Origin: Lasioglossum baleicum
Lineage: Eukaryota; Arthropoda; Insecta; Hymenoptera; Halictidae
Length of the DNA stretch: 64,000 nt
Direction of reading: 5' to 3'
Assembly: GCF_051020765.1 (NCBI RefSeq)
Contig: NC_134941.1
Span: forward strand, 7,750,001-7,814,000
Positions 23,975 through 36,861 of the stretch are shown here, piece by piece. The position numbers and the translations under genes were made by a program. The notes beneath the pieces are model-generated. The model worked only from the letters and a program-made list of their open reading frames with translations, searched no databases and was not told where the DNA came from. Every line of letters starts with the position of its first letter. The stretch's first letter is position 1.

Positions 23975-24870
23975 ACGTATGTTGGTTCTGTGCGAATTTC
24001 CTAACATTTACATTCTTTTTCTCCTAAAAGATTGATATCACTGCTAACTGCTTGGCTTAAATGACAATCCTTATTCGACAAGACATTTAGCCATCGCATA
24101 AATTAACTTCGTTGCAATCTTCATTCTATCGTAGTTTCGAAGTTGTAAGGAAGTACGGACAATTTAGCTGATTTAGCATATTATGTAATTTCTCGTTCGT
24201 TGTGAAGAATCTACTATGTGCTCGTTGCGACGAGACTCACTCCACTGCCTGTCAACGCCGACTGTCCGCTCTCTTTCTTTCCTATACGCTCTTCTTCGTT
24301 GTCGTTCGAAACTTTCATCGTCGATTAAACCACTAAATATTGGCCAAATTATATCGTGTTTGGTATCATTTTAATCAGAAAAATGCCAGAAATGAGTTAG
24401 TGAAAGTCCCATAAAAGCCTAATAGAAAATGAACAATTCCATCACTGCCATTACATACATTGTAAGAACTCACGGGCCTTTAAATTGTGCCGGCGACGGC
24501 GACACGCTTCGGTCACCCGATCCGTATTTCATTCTGTCCTTCTCTATGTTCGGCTCCCTATTGAAGTTTCGCGCGGCGCGGTCAGCGTGTATCTGGACGC
24601 AGTCATAAATCACAAAAGGCTGCCCTATTCGCTCGTTGCGAACTCAAACCCCAGGCAGTTTCGCAACGAACGAGAAATTACCGTATGTTGGTTCTTTGCG
24701 AATTCCCTAACATTTACATTCTTTTTCTCCTAAAAGATCGCTGATAACTGCTTAAACGACAATCCTTATTCGACAAGAAAGACATTTAGCCATCGCATAA
24801 ATGAACTTCGTCGTAATCTTCATTCTACCGCAGTTTCGAAGTTGTAAGGAAGTGCGGACAATTTAGCATA
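23975..24870. repeat. about 200-bp direct duplication bracketing an inverted-repeat-bounded block
   Basis: Copy 1 (23975-24180) and copy 2 (24680-24870) share long identical runs such as CCTAACATTTACATTCTTTT and TTTAGCCATCGCATAAAT, and both end GGACAATTTAGC. The segment between them, 24186-24680, starts TAATTTCTCGTTCGTTGTGAA and ends with the inverse, TTCGCAACGAACGAGAAATTA. The nature of the block is unknown and it has no recognisable protein. Confidence 0.7.
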
Positions 24871-25322
24871 TAGTTGTAAATACTCTTACAAATGTGAGCG
24901 GTGAAGCAAGTTGAGTGGTGTTTGTTGTAAGGAGAAAGTATCAGTATGCTAACTACGTTTAGTGTTTTAGTGCCATTCCAAGTAGCTATGTGGGAGAGCA
25001 TCAATTACTTAATTTTCGGCTACTTAATCATTCTAGGATATGCTGAGCAACGTACTATGATTCGCACTGTTATGGGATGTTACGTGCTGTCCAAAATTAT
25101 TGAGCGTAACGGTAAAACATCTTCTCACGACATACTAATAAAACCCATTATTTTACGTAATACGTCGGATATTTTACTGACTGAAAAAATACTCCTCCTC
25201 TTTTATCGTCATAAAAAAAGAAACTACCTAAAAAATTCGTGTTTGCATTGGAATGACCCGCCTCTTTGAGAGGAGTGATTGTCTTATGATGATCGATCAA
25301 CAAGAGAAACGAATTATTATGA

Positions 25323-25782
25323 ATAGACAGCGGATTCTATGCATTTATAACAGAAATGAGTAGGTGCAATTTAAAACAGTAAACACATTAGCAGAAATTA
25401 AAAACACTGTTATACAAAAAAATGTTTCAAACAAAAGTTATGCATCTGTTTACGTAGAATATGATTCTGAAATAAAAAATATGGGTTTACGATAAAAAAA
25501 AGACAAAATGACCTTGAAATAACCTTGAAAACGCCCAAGCATTAAAAAACTAGTACATGCCATCTGACTCCCCACTCGAAACACTAAAGGACATGTGTCA
25601 GTTTGTTTTTTTTTTAAATCACATGTCTTCGAGATTTTTTACAATCTCAACTTAAATGGGACACCCTGTATTATTTTCAACCTATCAAATACATTAAGAA
25701 AGAAAGTAAGTATCTATTTCATTCCAGTTTGTTGCAATTCTGGTGGAAAATTTTTATTTTGCATGAAGATCCGCAGTCTAGT
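25323..25782. repeat. long CTAGACTGCGGAT-family element (460 bp)
   Basis: The left end TAGACAGCGGATTCTATGCA pairs with the right end TGCATGAAGATCCGCAGTCTA. The interior carries a GTGCAATTTAAAACAG motif found in several copies. It is non-coding. Confidence 0.65.
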
Positions 25783-26372
25783 AATGAATTTGTTTAAAAA
25801 AGCGGTACCAGCTTTGTAAAACTGGTTTATAAAATAATATCGTAAGACGATAATAGGGTCTTTAAAAAATTCTAGTCAGGTGTTTGGAAACGGTTTTTGA
25901 TCCAGCGTGTGTGTCACATGCTGCACGCCATGCGCCGGATACAAATAGCTGTATTAACTGTGCACTTTCCATGTTGCATGCCGGCGCGTCGACGTGTGCG
26001 GGCCGTATATGGTCAATTGCTTTCGGTATCAAAATCCAGAAAAGTAAAAAATTCAGCCTATAACTGACTTACTGGAATTATTAAAAAAAGGAAACGCATT
26101 TTCATTTAATCTTTGTTTCTTATAACTAGATTATAAGTACTATCTATAAAACACACGGTCTACTTGTAATTGACTTGGACAATTTTTATGTGGCACAAAG
26201 AGTTTAGTTTACCTATATAACTAGATTGTAGATTTTTACGGAAAATGAGGAAAAATTGTCTGTGCCATTTGCAGGGAGCAGGAGCCACATAGAATAATAT
26301 ATCAATGTACATAACTTCACTTTCTAATATAACTTTATTATTTGTAAAATACGCAATTTATTGATAATTAGA

Positions 26373-26571
26373 TTAGACGGATCTTTATGCAAAATAAAAA
26401 TGTTGTGCATAGATTGTGAGAAACGGGAATCACATAAAAATTGATTTCATCCCTTAACGACTTTGTTACACTAAAGGCAACATTACAATATTCTTGAATT
26501 TTTAAAATCTTTTACTGTTTCATATTTCGCTCAACCAATTTCTTCATAAATGCATAAAGATCTGCAGTTTA
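26373..26571. repeat. CTAGACTGCGGAT-family element upstream of the dynein gene
   Basis: It begins TTAGACGGATCTTTATGCA and ends TGCATAAAGATCTGCAGTTT. It lies about 210 bp upstream of the dynein start codon, so it may sit within the promoter or 5' leader. A partial relative lies at 26219-26330. Confidence 0.6.
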
Positions 26572-26780
26572 TTTATAACATACAATACATACATATATTA
26601 CCTGCTGATTACATCTCTGAATTTATCCGAGTTCTCTGAACTGTGTTGTCATCTGTTCTTATACAGTAAACTAATGGCCTGTCAATAATGCAGCAGGTTT
26701 TAGGTATCAAATGCATTTAAACGAAGTAATAAAGAATAATAGAAGTGTAAGGTAATAAAGAATAATATAGCAACGCTAAA

Positions 26781-29700
26781 ATGGCTGACAAAGAAGAGAA
26801 GAAGGAGGAAGATGAACGGTTCGAGTACATTTACACATACCTTGCACTGTCGAAGAAATTAAAGGCTGACAGATGGATGAAAATGTTATCGAACGCGGAT
26901 TTTAAGGTACAAAAACTATTTTGTACAACTACAGAAAATTGCAAAGATTAAAAAAAAAACACAATAAAGTTCTATAAAAATGCTATAAGTCTTTCATTAC
27001 CGTCTGCGTTAATTAACCTTAAAAATTTAATCAGTGGTTACAAATTATTTGTACGTGGTGGATTTTTATGGAAGATAAAAATTGTTTTTTGGCACTTTTG
27101 CACTAGCACATTGAAGCTCTTCAATTTTTTTAAACGATCCTGCTTAAAAAATCCTATTTAAAAAAACAAATTAATGTGAAAAATAGTGCAATTAATTGCA
27201 CCTACTCGCATCCGCAGTTCGATCATGAATAAACATACATAAATGTATTAACTGAGCTATATAAGTAACGAGATGTACGTTACGGTTGTTATCGAACTCT
27301 GTTACGACGTGTAGGTCCGATCAGATGGATCTAGAATTGATCGAGTTCCTTTTACGGTTCCATTTACGTAGGATCTCATTAGCAAGTTTTTTACAACGCC
27401 ATCGGAGATGATCCTAGTATTGCAAGTCACATCAGCTGGTCTCTTGACACCTTATCTAGAAATAATGCAATCCAAGAGAAAGCTGACGTACTTCATAAAG
27501 AGAAGACCACAGCTGGTTACCGAGACTAATTACAAGGACCTGCTGATTCCGGGTGACATGGCACCGAATCCGATCGAGGAATTGGCAGTCCTCGTGGAGG
27601 ATGTTAGTATCATTAGCACTGCTTTATTATTCATTCATCTGGTGATCAAGAGATGAGGCTATCTTGGCTCTAAACAGAGAGTGACTTTATCGACGAAAAT
27701 CTCGATCTTGATAAAATTGTTCCGTAGAAAATTTTCAAGGTTTTTAACTTCATCATTGCGATAATTCTTCCAGGCATACGTTCCCATTTTATCGAATCCG
27801 AAAAATCATATTGGCTGGCCCGAGGTTGCCAGAGTAGATGTCAAGAAACAAATATATAATCTTCGAACTCTGATCTGGCAGGTAAATAATATGTATCCTT
27901 GTGCAGTTCTCTGCAAATAATTGATGAATGATTTAGGTTAAAGGAAAAATAACAGGGCAAACATTGCTACCAATGCCAATGGGCATCGAGGATATTCTTC
28001 AACAAGAGAATTTGTCTCCGACCGACCCTAAGACACTTGAATTGAAAAGCAATATCGAGAAGATCGTAATCAAATGGGCGAGTCAGATCAATGAGATCTT
28101 GAATGAAGAGTTTACCAAGAGGACAGGAGCACCTGTTCCGGAACAATCTGGTAATTGCATTTACATGTTGTATAATATAACCAGTTGTAGTATTAATTTT
28201 TTTATGCCACGTACGAAGTACGAACTAAAAATAACGTGCAAAGTATGCGGAACAATTTATGTATAACATTTTGCGAAAGTTCAAAGGGAACCTGTAAACA
28301 TTTCGATCGCGTTAATTGATCAATTGTTTCAGAGATGAATTATTGGAGCATGAGACTGAAAAATATGGAATCGCTTTACCTACAATTGAAAGATCCAAGA
28401 GTGGTCAGCATGCGCATGTTTTTGCAACAAATGGAGAGTCCTTATTCGGAATATTTTACAAATTTAATAAGGGGTGTAGCTGTAGGTGTGTAATATGTTT
28501 TATTACCCACGACCTATTAATAACTATTCGTTTTTAAAAGTAATGTAAAGTGATTAAATTAGTTTTTTGTAAATATAGCGAATGAATATGAAATATTTAC
28601 TATTTATTATTATAAAAGAATTTGGATATAATGGAATAACAAAAATTTAGCATTCAGAGATTGTATGTAATAATTAAGTGAAAATTGGATAAAATTATTC
28701 AACTCGTGATTTTTAATAATGTTTTTTTATTTCAGCACTGTTACAAACCAGGGATATTAATTTATATTTGAAACCATTGGAATACAATTTTCGAGAGGTC
28801 GAGAGCTGCGACTTCAAAGATTTAGGATCGAAAGTGAAAGCACTACTACATTGTGCTTGTCTCATGTGGTCGAACTCAAAATACTACACTTTGGAAAGAA
28901 TGATTGCTCTGTTGCAAGAAATTTCGGACTTGGTGATATCTCAGGTATATAATTTCTAATATAAAACATGAGATATACAGGGTGTCCCAAAAATGTTGTA
29001 CTCCCTTGAAAGGGGTGATTACTGAGTTTCAAGTATTCATACTTTAAACGTTACACATGTATACACCCGGTGATTAATAAAATAAAACCGGCACACGTGA
29101 AAGTTGTCTTAAAGGTCAGTAATTAAAGTGATCAGTAATTAAAGTGCAACTGGTTTCGTTAATCATGGGAATACAAATTGCCACTTTGACTTCTAGAAAG
29201 TAGTTCAATCTCTGTAATGTAACTATTATAATTTTTAATATGCTGGAATCATTTGTTTCGGTAGTGACCTTCGTAGTTTTCAATTATTCATTAAAAGCGA
29301 TGTATCTTTTTCTTTGAAGTACGCAAGAATTTTATTAGTTGTAGATTGTTCGAATATTTTGCTACGCATTGTAGTTTTAAATAACAGCCTGCATAGGATT
29401 AGGACTTTCCTTATGTAGAACATGAAATCGTCACACATATTTGACGCTGGTCGCGAATAAATTAAAAATAGTGGGTTGTACTCATTCGAACGTAACACTA
29501 TTATACACACTGGCCTGGAAAGTAGTATTTCCAAGTTGAAATTCCACATTCTTTAAAGTCACCTTTCAAATATTCATTTGAATCCTTTTACTCGAAAATA
29601 GAGCTGAAGCAAAATTATTTTCATACATATTTTTAATGTCAATAATTGTGAACAGAAATTTATTTTCAGTGATCGTATTCTTTTATTCGAAGATACAAAT

Positions 29701-32700
29701 TTTATAGCTGAAGAAAAATATTTTTAATTATTGTGATTATTGTTCGGTGATTTTAAAGTTTAGGAATATTGTGGTGTTCTGTAGTGGGTAATTAGACCAA
29801 TTAGTCTCATTGTTAAGTTCACGATTATTCCTTCGTATACCGCATTTAGTATAGTAACACATTCAGATTTTGGAATTTTAACATATTCATATTGCGATGC
29901 CTATCTTGATAGCAACTCTAGCTTTCGGTAACTTCAAGATCTAGAACACGAGATTTAGTAAATTTTTTAAATTATGGAGGCCATTAACGGCCACACTTTT
30001 GTACCCAACAAATGTAAGATGTAGATGTTGAGAAGGATAACGTTTTGAAATATTTCAGTCAGTGAAGTACATAAATCCATCAACGTTATTCGAAGGAGAC
30101 ATCGACGAGAATAAAGCAAAAATAGCGGAAGTCATACCTATCCTTGATGTCTACCAAGACACGTTCCGATATTTTAAAGAAAAAGTTGAAGCCTATTTCA
30201 AGGGACCTGTTGAACCTATACCTTGGACATTTCATGAGAAATTTGTGTTTGATAGAATTCAGAAGTTTGAGAAGAGACTGAAAGAGATCGAGGTGTTTGA
30301 CAGCAATTAATTTTTGTTTAGACAATAATGTCTTGATGTATTTAAAAATTTTTTCGTTTTTCATTCTTTCTTTATGAAACTTTTACTGACGTATTTCTGA
30401 CATTTTTCTGATTCAAATGAGCCCAAACACGATCCAGTAAAACCTCGATTATCCAAACCGATTCCACTGGTTAGTCAACGAAAAAATATGCTCCAAACTG
30501 TGTCGTGTTTGCACTCATTTTAATCAGAAAAATGTCACGAATATGTTAGCATATGTTTCATAAAAAAATAATTAAAAGCAAGAAAGTTTTATCACTTTTT
30601 ATATTTCGTTTGTAGTCGTTATTCGATATAGCCGAAGACTACCTAAAACTAGAAAGAATAGAAATGACTGGTTTGAAGGCAAGATCATTGCTTGGCATGA
30701 CCAACGAAGTCTACGACGACTTCGTTAAATCGTATGACTATTTTGGAGACGTGCCTTACGAAGTTCTCTCTCCAGATGAGCCGCAATTTACTGAAGATTT
30801 AGAAGCATTTTTCACTAAGGTAATTTATTTAAATAATAGAACACCGATGATGAAGTAACGAAGAGACTCTTATCAGTTTCCAAATTAATTAATACGAAGA
30901 TTTTTCGTATGAAAGGTGGAACAGTTTGATCGACGTTTGGCAAGCATTTTTGAACAAGTATTCGTGGAATGTCACAATCTAGAATTGGCTTTTAAGTTTA
31001 TTTGGATGATGGGGAGCATTGCGAATAGACCTCTGATTATGTCACAATTGTGGTCTCAATATGAGTCCGTGGCTGAAAAAATTGATAAGCATTTCAGTAA
31101 TGTGAAGGTAAGATAATCAACACTGGTTCGATTCAGCTCCTTCTCTTTTCAACTTTAAAAAGTCAAATTTCATATCTACCATACATGATTTTATCAGGAT
31201 GAAAGTAAAATGAAGCAGCATTGTTTAAACTTACTTTTAAGCCACGGTATAATTTCCCTAAGAATCTGATGCGTTACTTAATAAATTATTTGCTATTACA
31301 TATTGCTGAACTGTAAAAACATTTTCATTTCGTAGGTCTTGTTCGACGCAATTTTTGTTAAAGGAGATCCACAGGTTTTACGTGCAGCTGTAAGTCAATA
31401 CTTCCCACCTGTGGCTGGGTCTCTGTGTTTGTTAATGAAATTACGTGAAAGATATCATTTTCCAGTCGAGAGTGCAAAATTATGCGACCATCCTCTAATT
31501 ACAGCGAAAATGCAAAGCGAGCTCAAAGCCAAATACTTAGAACTCGAAGTAATTATCAATGAAACTGCCAAAAAAAAAGAATTGTTAAATATCATTGTAT
31601 ATCTGCAAAATATTAATATAATGTAATTACTGTAATAATTTCATTGATTTCTCTAAGGGGCTCATTCATGAAAAGGAGCAAGAAATTTTCAATGCGTGGG
31701 CGGAAACAGTGCCAGAAATACTCGAAATTCATTTATCAAAACCATTGTTAAGCGTTGGAGACGACCGCATATTGGAACTGAATTTTGATACTGAGTTAAC
31801 AACTTTGTTAAGGGAGATTCGTTACATGATTATAATGAAGAGAACCGATCTTTCGGAAGAGGCACTTAATTTTTACAATGACTCCGAATTTTATTCCAAG
31901 AGCATTTATGATCTCAATTTAATTGTAGATTGGTAAGCGATAAGTCTAAATTGATAAATCATATCTTTTCATGTTCGAAGCAGTTTGAGGTTAATTAACT
32001 GATTGTTTAAATCATGAAAACGTTCATGAATACGATAATATAATCAGATCTGATAATTGTGTCTCAGGTACAACAGAATACGGAGTGAAAGTGTTCCGGT
32101 AGAGTTCCAATTAGTAAAAGAAGACGTTGAAGAAATTGACAATTTAATTAATTATGGCCAAGAGAATTATAATTGGAAATCTCCAGGCATGTATCAAATG
32201 TTTTCTACCCAACAGTGCTGTACCCTAATCCAGGGCTGTATAACTCAGAGTTGCCAGATTAAGATTTGTGTCCCCACTCTATCTTCCCCTTCCATGACGC
32301 AATTCCCCCACGCTTCCGCCGCGGTTTGGTCACGTGACGCGTTTCATCTCTGTCGTGCATGAGTCAGAATGCCACGTGACTGATCCGGTACTGGCAGAGA
32401 GAGGGTAACTTTTTCCCCCTTGATTCATGCTCCCTTCCCTCATCTGGCAACATTGTGTACTTTCTCTCCTGAAAAAGTCTAACAAAATTTCTCTGCAAAT
32501 CTCCGAAAATGAAATATATTTTAGAGGTTCCGGAATACATAGACAGTTTGTCAGCGATGGTTAAAAAACTACATGCTCGAGTGTTCCGCGCACAGGACAA
32601 TTTAAAATACGTTATGGACAAACTGTATTTCTGGGCAATGATGCCAGTTCTGTACCGCAAAGATGCGAGGGACGATCATTTATTAGCGATCGCAGACAAA

Positions 32701-35700
32701 GACGATCGATTTGAGGAAAGATACGCAGAGATTGAGGAAACTGCTGAAGAACTGAATCGTATTTTGGAGGAAAATTACAAGCTGTTTTTCAACTTGCTGC
32801 CGGATTCGTTTTACGAAGAGGAGGAGTCGGAAGATGCTGACGGTGAACCATTAATTATCATGAAATTTTGCATTATAACATCGACAGTTAGTAATTAAGA
32901 AATGCATTTTTCAAATTCGTACCTTTTTTTATGTCGTAACAGCGCGAATGATGGACCCATCAGAAATTTTAGAAGAAGAAGTGAGGGAGACCACAAGGTG
33001 ATGCGACCAAATCTTCTGAAAATTATTTTTTTTATGTGAAAGTCTAGTTACAGTGAATTTTGGCAGTCAAATGATTAGAGCCACAGTACGAAAAATATAT
33101 TTTTTATATTTTACAATGATGGAATTAAGATATTTATATAATGACATATTTTCCATTCTGTTCTATTACCTTCTGCCATTTTTAGGTAACTTATGTTATT
33201 GATCTATGAATAAATATCTTAATTTTATCTTTAAATTTTGATAAAAATATTTGATCACCCACTGTAACAGATGACTATTTATTGTTTCGTATTTAAAGAA
33301 TTGTTCAATAATTTTAGTGTGTTGGCGGAGATCAATGAGGAACAAGAGGGGCAAGAGGAAATGGTAGAGGAAGAGGAAGAAGTGGACGAAGAAACGCTAG
33401 CAGTTCGACGTGAGAAATGGCAGCCCTATCTCACCTACGTTGACAATTTAATTTCGAAGGGTCTCATCCAGGCTGTGTCTACCAGGTTATTTATTTGCTC
33501 TATCCTGATTTACTTATCCCATTCCTGATACTTTATAATACTGCAGATTTTTATGCAAAAAGAAATTGTCTAAAAATTATCGAGAAAATTAAGGTTCTAA
33601 TTATTTTGCAGTATTTGCTACATACTGGACGAAACCGATCCCGAAGGAGACATACTCCCTCTGTTTGAGATACAACTGTATCTGGAGGTACATATCTACT
33701 TTACAAATAATTTATAATTATTGTGAAAGTGAAAATTGAAGTCTTTTCTTACCACATCCGGAAGAACCCTAGCATCAACTTTCGACCAGCAATAGAACTC
33801 GACGATCCTGAAGGATTCTACGTCTTTTTCGAGGGACTGCTACTTGATATGGTGAAGATGGGCATACTCATTCCCCGTGTCGATCCTGAAATGTTAGAAG
33901 AACGAGAAAATTATGGGGTACACTATTTCAAGCTTCGATATCATTCCGATATTGAATTACATATTATTAAATTCAGAAGTCAACTACGTTGTTGTTACAT
34001 TAGTCTCGAATGCATTGAAATTTTATTGTTCACAAAAAAGCCGGTCTATATTTAAAACAATTTTTACTTTAATGTTTGAAGAATTTTAATGTTTACTATT
34101 TTTAAAGAGAGTATATATTTTGAGTTCTTAACGAATTTTTGTAGTTCACAAAAGTCGGTCTATAGTTAACAAATGTTAAAATTTAATTTTTAAAGAATTT
34201 TAATATGTACTATTCAAAGAGTTGCACTGTATTTTGAGTTTTTAATTGATTTCTAGCTAATCTTTGCCTTCACAGATAGACGTGGCGGAGGAATTCGGTA
34301 TTGTTTTCATGATGGAAGAAACTTGCAACAGAGTAAAGCTGGCTATGGCTGAGGTTAGAGAGCACGCAGAGGTGAGAGATATAAGTTGGCATATAATTTT
34401 AATTTTTGTTGAATTTAATTTAAATGAAAGAACGGTAGAACGATATAGAAGAATTTGTTAATTACTTCTAGGTATACGAAGTGTTCTCCTGGCTATGGTC
34501 AGACAACAGACAAGAATATTTAGACTATTTCCTTCAGTATGCCCAGTACGTATCAATCGAAGACAGAGAGATTATCTCTGAACATCCCGATTACCTTCCA
34601 GAATATTTAAAGCTGAAGAAGCCAGATTTATCGGATTTCAAATGTGAAATTGATTATTTCATGGATCTGTATCAGAAATGCGATCACATATCTAACGAAT
34701 ACGTCGCTTGCCAGTGGCTGAGATTAGACATAAAACCGTTTAAACAAACTCTCTTGAATACCATTTGCAAGTGGGCCAATGTGCTCAAGGATTATTTGGT
34801 CAATCATATTACTACCCAGTACGTTATTGCAATTATTATCGTTATTAGATCGCGGATTTTATGCACTTATCATTGCAAAAATTATTCAATTGTATAATTT
34901 AATTTGATTACTTGATTTCTTGAACGTGCCAAAATAATATAAACAATGTATTCTTTGAAGTAAACCGGAGTTCGAATTATTTTTTAATTGTTCCTATATT
35001 TCTATGCGCATCTGAATTTCTAAATATTCTGAAACATTTGATTCGCAACATTTCGTACCTAAGTCACATACTGCGACCTATAGCCGTAAGTAAAACCGAT
35101 TTCACTGAAACTACTATCGTTGGCATTGTTTCCATATATCTATAATTGCGCAATCGAGCAGGTAAACTAGGTACTTGATCGCGAATAGTTATGCCAGCAA
35201 CGTATCAAACTATGTTACGTATTTTGCAAACGATACGATCCGTTCGCTCATGATTCTCGGCACGGTTGGATTGAAATAGAACCATACTATTTACTAGTTT
35301 CTGCACTGCAATTTAATTGTAGAAATTTGCCAAAATTATATTCTATTCACAAGCGGCTGTCAGAGACAGTACTCACGAAAACATGTGTGACGAATGCAAT
35401 GTTAATATCGCACAGTCTATGTGAAAATAATTGATTTTTCCAGATTGCAAGAATTGTCAGATTTCCTGAAAGCAGCGATGGAGAATTTTTCGCAATCCAT
35501 TCAAGAAGACGATTACGACGCATTGTTAGTGACTATCTCTTACTTAAAAGAGATTAGAGATCGGCAGTTTGAGATAGAGGACATGTTTGACCCTATCAAG
35601 GTAATCTGATAATTAGATTGCGAATTTTACGTAGATTTTTATTTTATTGCAAATTTAATAGGATATTGAATAGGGAGATCTATTTTTCATTTAATTGTAG

Positions 35701-36861
35701 ATCCTGAAAGTTAGGCAATATATAAGTTAACAATTGCATAACGAGGCAATGTATGAAAATATTTAATGAACAAACTAACAACACTAATTCATAATCGTTT
35801 TGTTAAACTTGGAATACTGGTTTTAATTATTTCTAGCTTACTGACTTGTATTTCAGAAAACAATAGAACTACTGGAGCACTATCAAGTAGTGATAAGTCC
35901 GAAAATCTTCGAGTGGTTAACAGAGCTACCTCACAGTTGGGAAACGTTGAAGAAAGTAGCTGCCCAAGTGAAGCAGGTCGTGCAACCTTTAATGACTCGT
36001 CAAATTGAACTTCTGAAAAAGAGGTTGAGTTACTACGACTTCAAGCAGCAACGTTTCCTCGACGCGTTTCACGAGAATCCTGTCTTCAGGTAAACTCAAT
36101 TCTTTCTAAACCATGGATTCATTGTTAATTTAGATGAAACAAGAATTATTATTTCAACAAAATAATTATTTCCAGCCCGGAATGTGCCGATCCTTACGAG
36201 CAATTGAACAAAATACGCGAGGAAGTTGTGATATTTCTATCCGAGGAGAAGAATCTGCAGGATCAGACGGTGATATTCGAACAAGAAATGCCCGAGTTTA
36301 AAGTGAATAAACAAGTACAGAAGGAGATGCAGCTTTTGAAGACTCTGTGGGATTATGTGAATGTGATTAGTACTAGTTTGAACGAATGGAAGAAGACCAC
36401 TTGGAAAAAGCTGGACGTCGAATGGATGGATCAAGAGTGCAAGAAACTTCTCAGGGAATTACGACGTGAGAACATTTTTCAATCACGCCATTATCAGTAT
36501 TTTATTCTACTACTGTTACACTTTATCTGACCTATCCTGAGTAAAAACGAATCGAAGCTTCGTAATACTATTTTATATGATATTTTATGGATCTTTTAGC
36601 AAGAGATATGTTTTCGATTTGTGGACACCCTGTAATAATAGACATTGGATATTTTTATATTCAGATACAATAATGCTTGTTTCGTTGAAAACATATTAAT
36701 ATTTATTTGCAGAATTGGACAAAGATGTGCGTGGTTGGAAACTCTACGGAGACGTCGAAGCTCAAGTGCGAAACATGATGGCTTCCCTAAGAGCAGTCTC
36801 AGAGTTGCAGAACCCAGCTATCAGGGACAGACATTGGCGAGAATTAATGGCCGAAACGAAA
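26781..36861 (+). other. Dhc93AB: dynein exons 1-23: N-terminal tail, residues 1-1440
   Basis: Exons: 26781-26906, 27372-27602, 27774-27881, 27937-28150, 28333-28485, 28736-28944, 30059-30292, 30616-30819, 30916-31107, 31336-31548, 31658-31932, 32068-32186, 32525-32842, 32943-32997, 33318-33485, 33612-33687 (within 1 bp), 33765-33917, 34276-34371, 34472-34818, 35444-35600, 35857-36089, 36176-36465, 36713-36861. The tail dimerises with the other heavy chain and binds intermediate and light chains. The ATG context gives MADKEEKKEEDERFEYIY, and beta-tail landmarks include SNPKNHIGWPEV and TLLPMPMG. Exon 12 ends in a GC donor. Exon 14 is a 55-bp microexon in a glutamate-rich stretch (residues about 852-915). 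Confidence 0.9.

Larger units (their letters stand above)
14190..26780. other. large gene-poor interval
   Basis: No exon chain matching a known protein is found on either strand. Most of it is AT-rich. Four GC-richer islands stand out (about 15880-16250, 18500-19030, 21590-22480 and 24230-24660). They contain short open frames without recognisable domains and some donor-like sites, such as TCTGGTGAGG at about 21922 and CCCGGTAAGG at about 22080. They could be 5' UTR exons, lncRNA or regulatory modules. Repeats listed separately account for roughly 2.5 kb. Confidence 0.5.

Noticed and set aside
24946..25269. 107-codon plus-strand open frame with a hydrophobic N-terminus
   Set aside because: No recognisable domain, no splice partners, AT-rich content typical of chance frames, and it ends next to repeat sequence.
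32364..32660. Minus-strand frame across dynein intron 12 and exon 13
   Set aside because: Antisense to a conserved dynein exon and partly inside a repeat.
36237..36434. Minus-strand frame opposite dynein exon 22
   Set aside because: Exact antisense of a confirmed coding exon.
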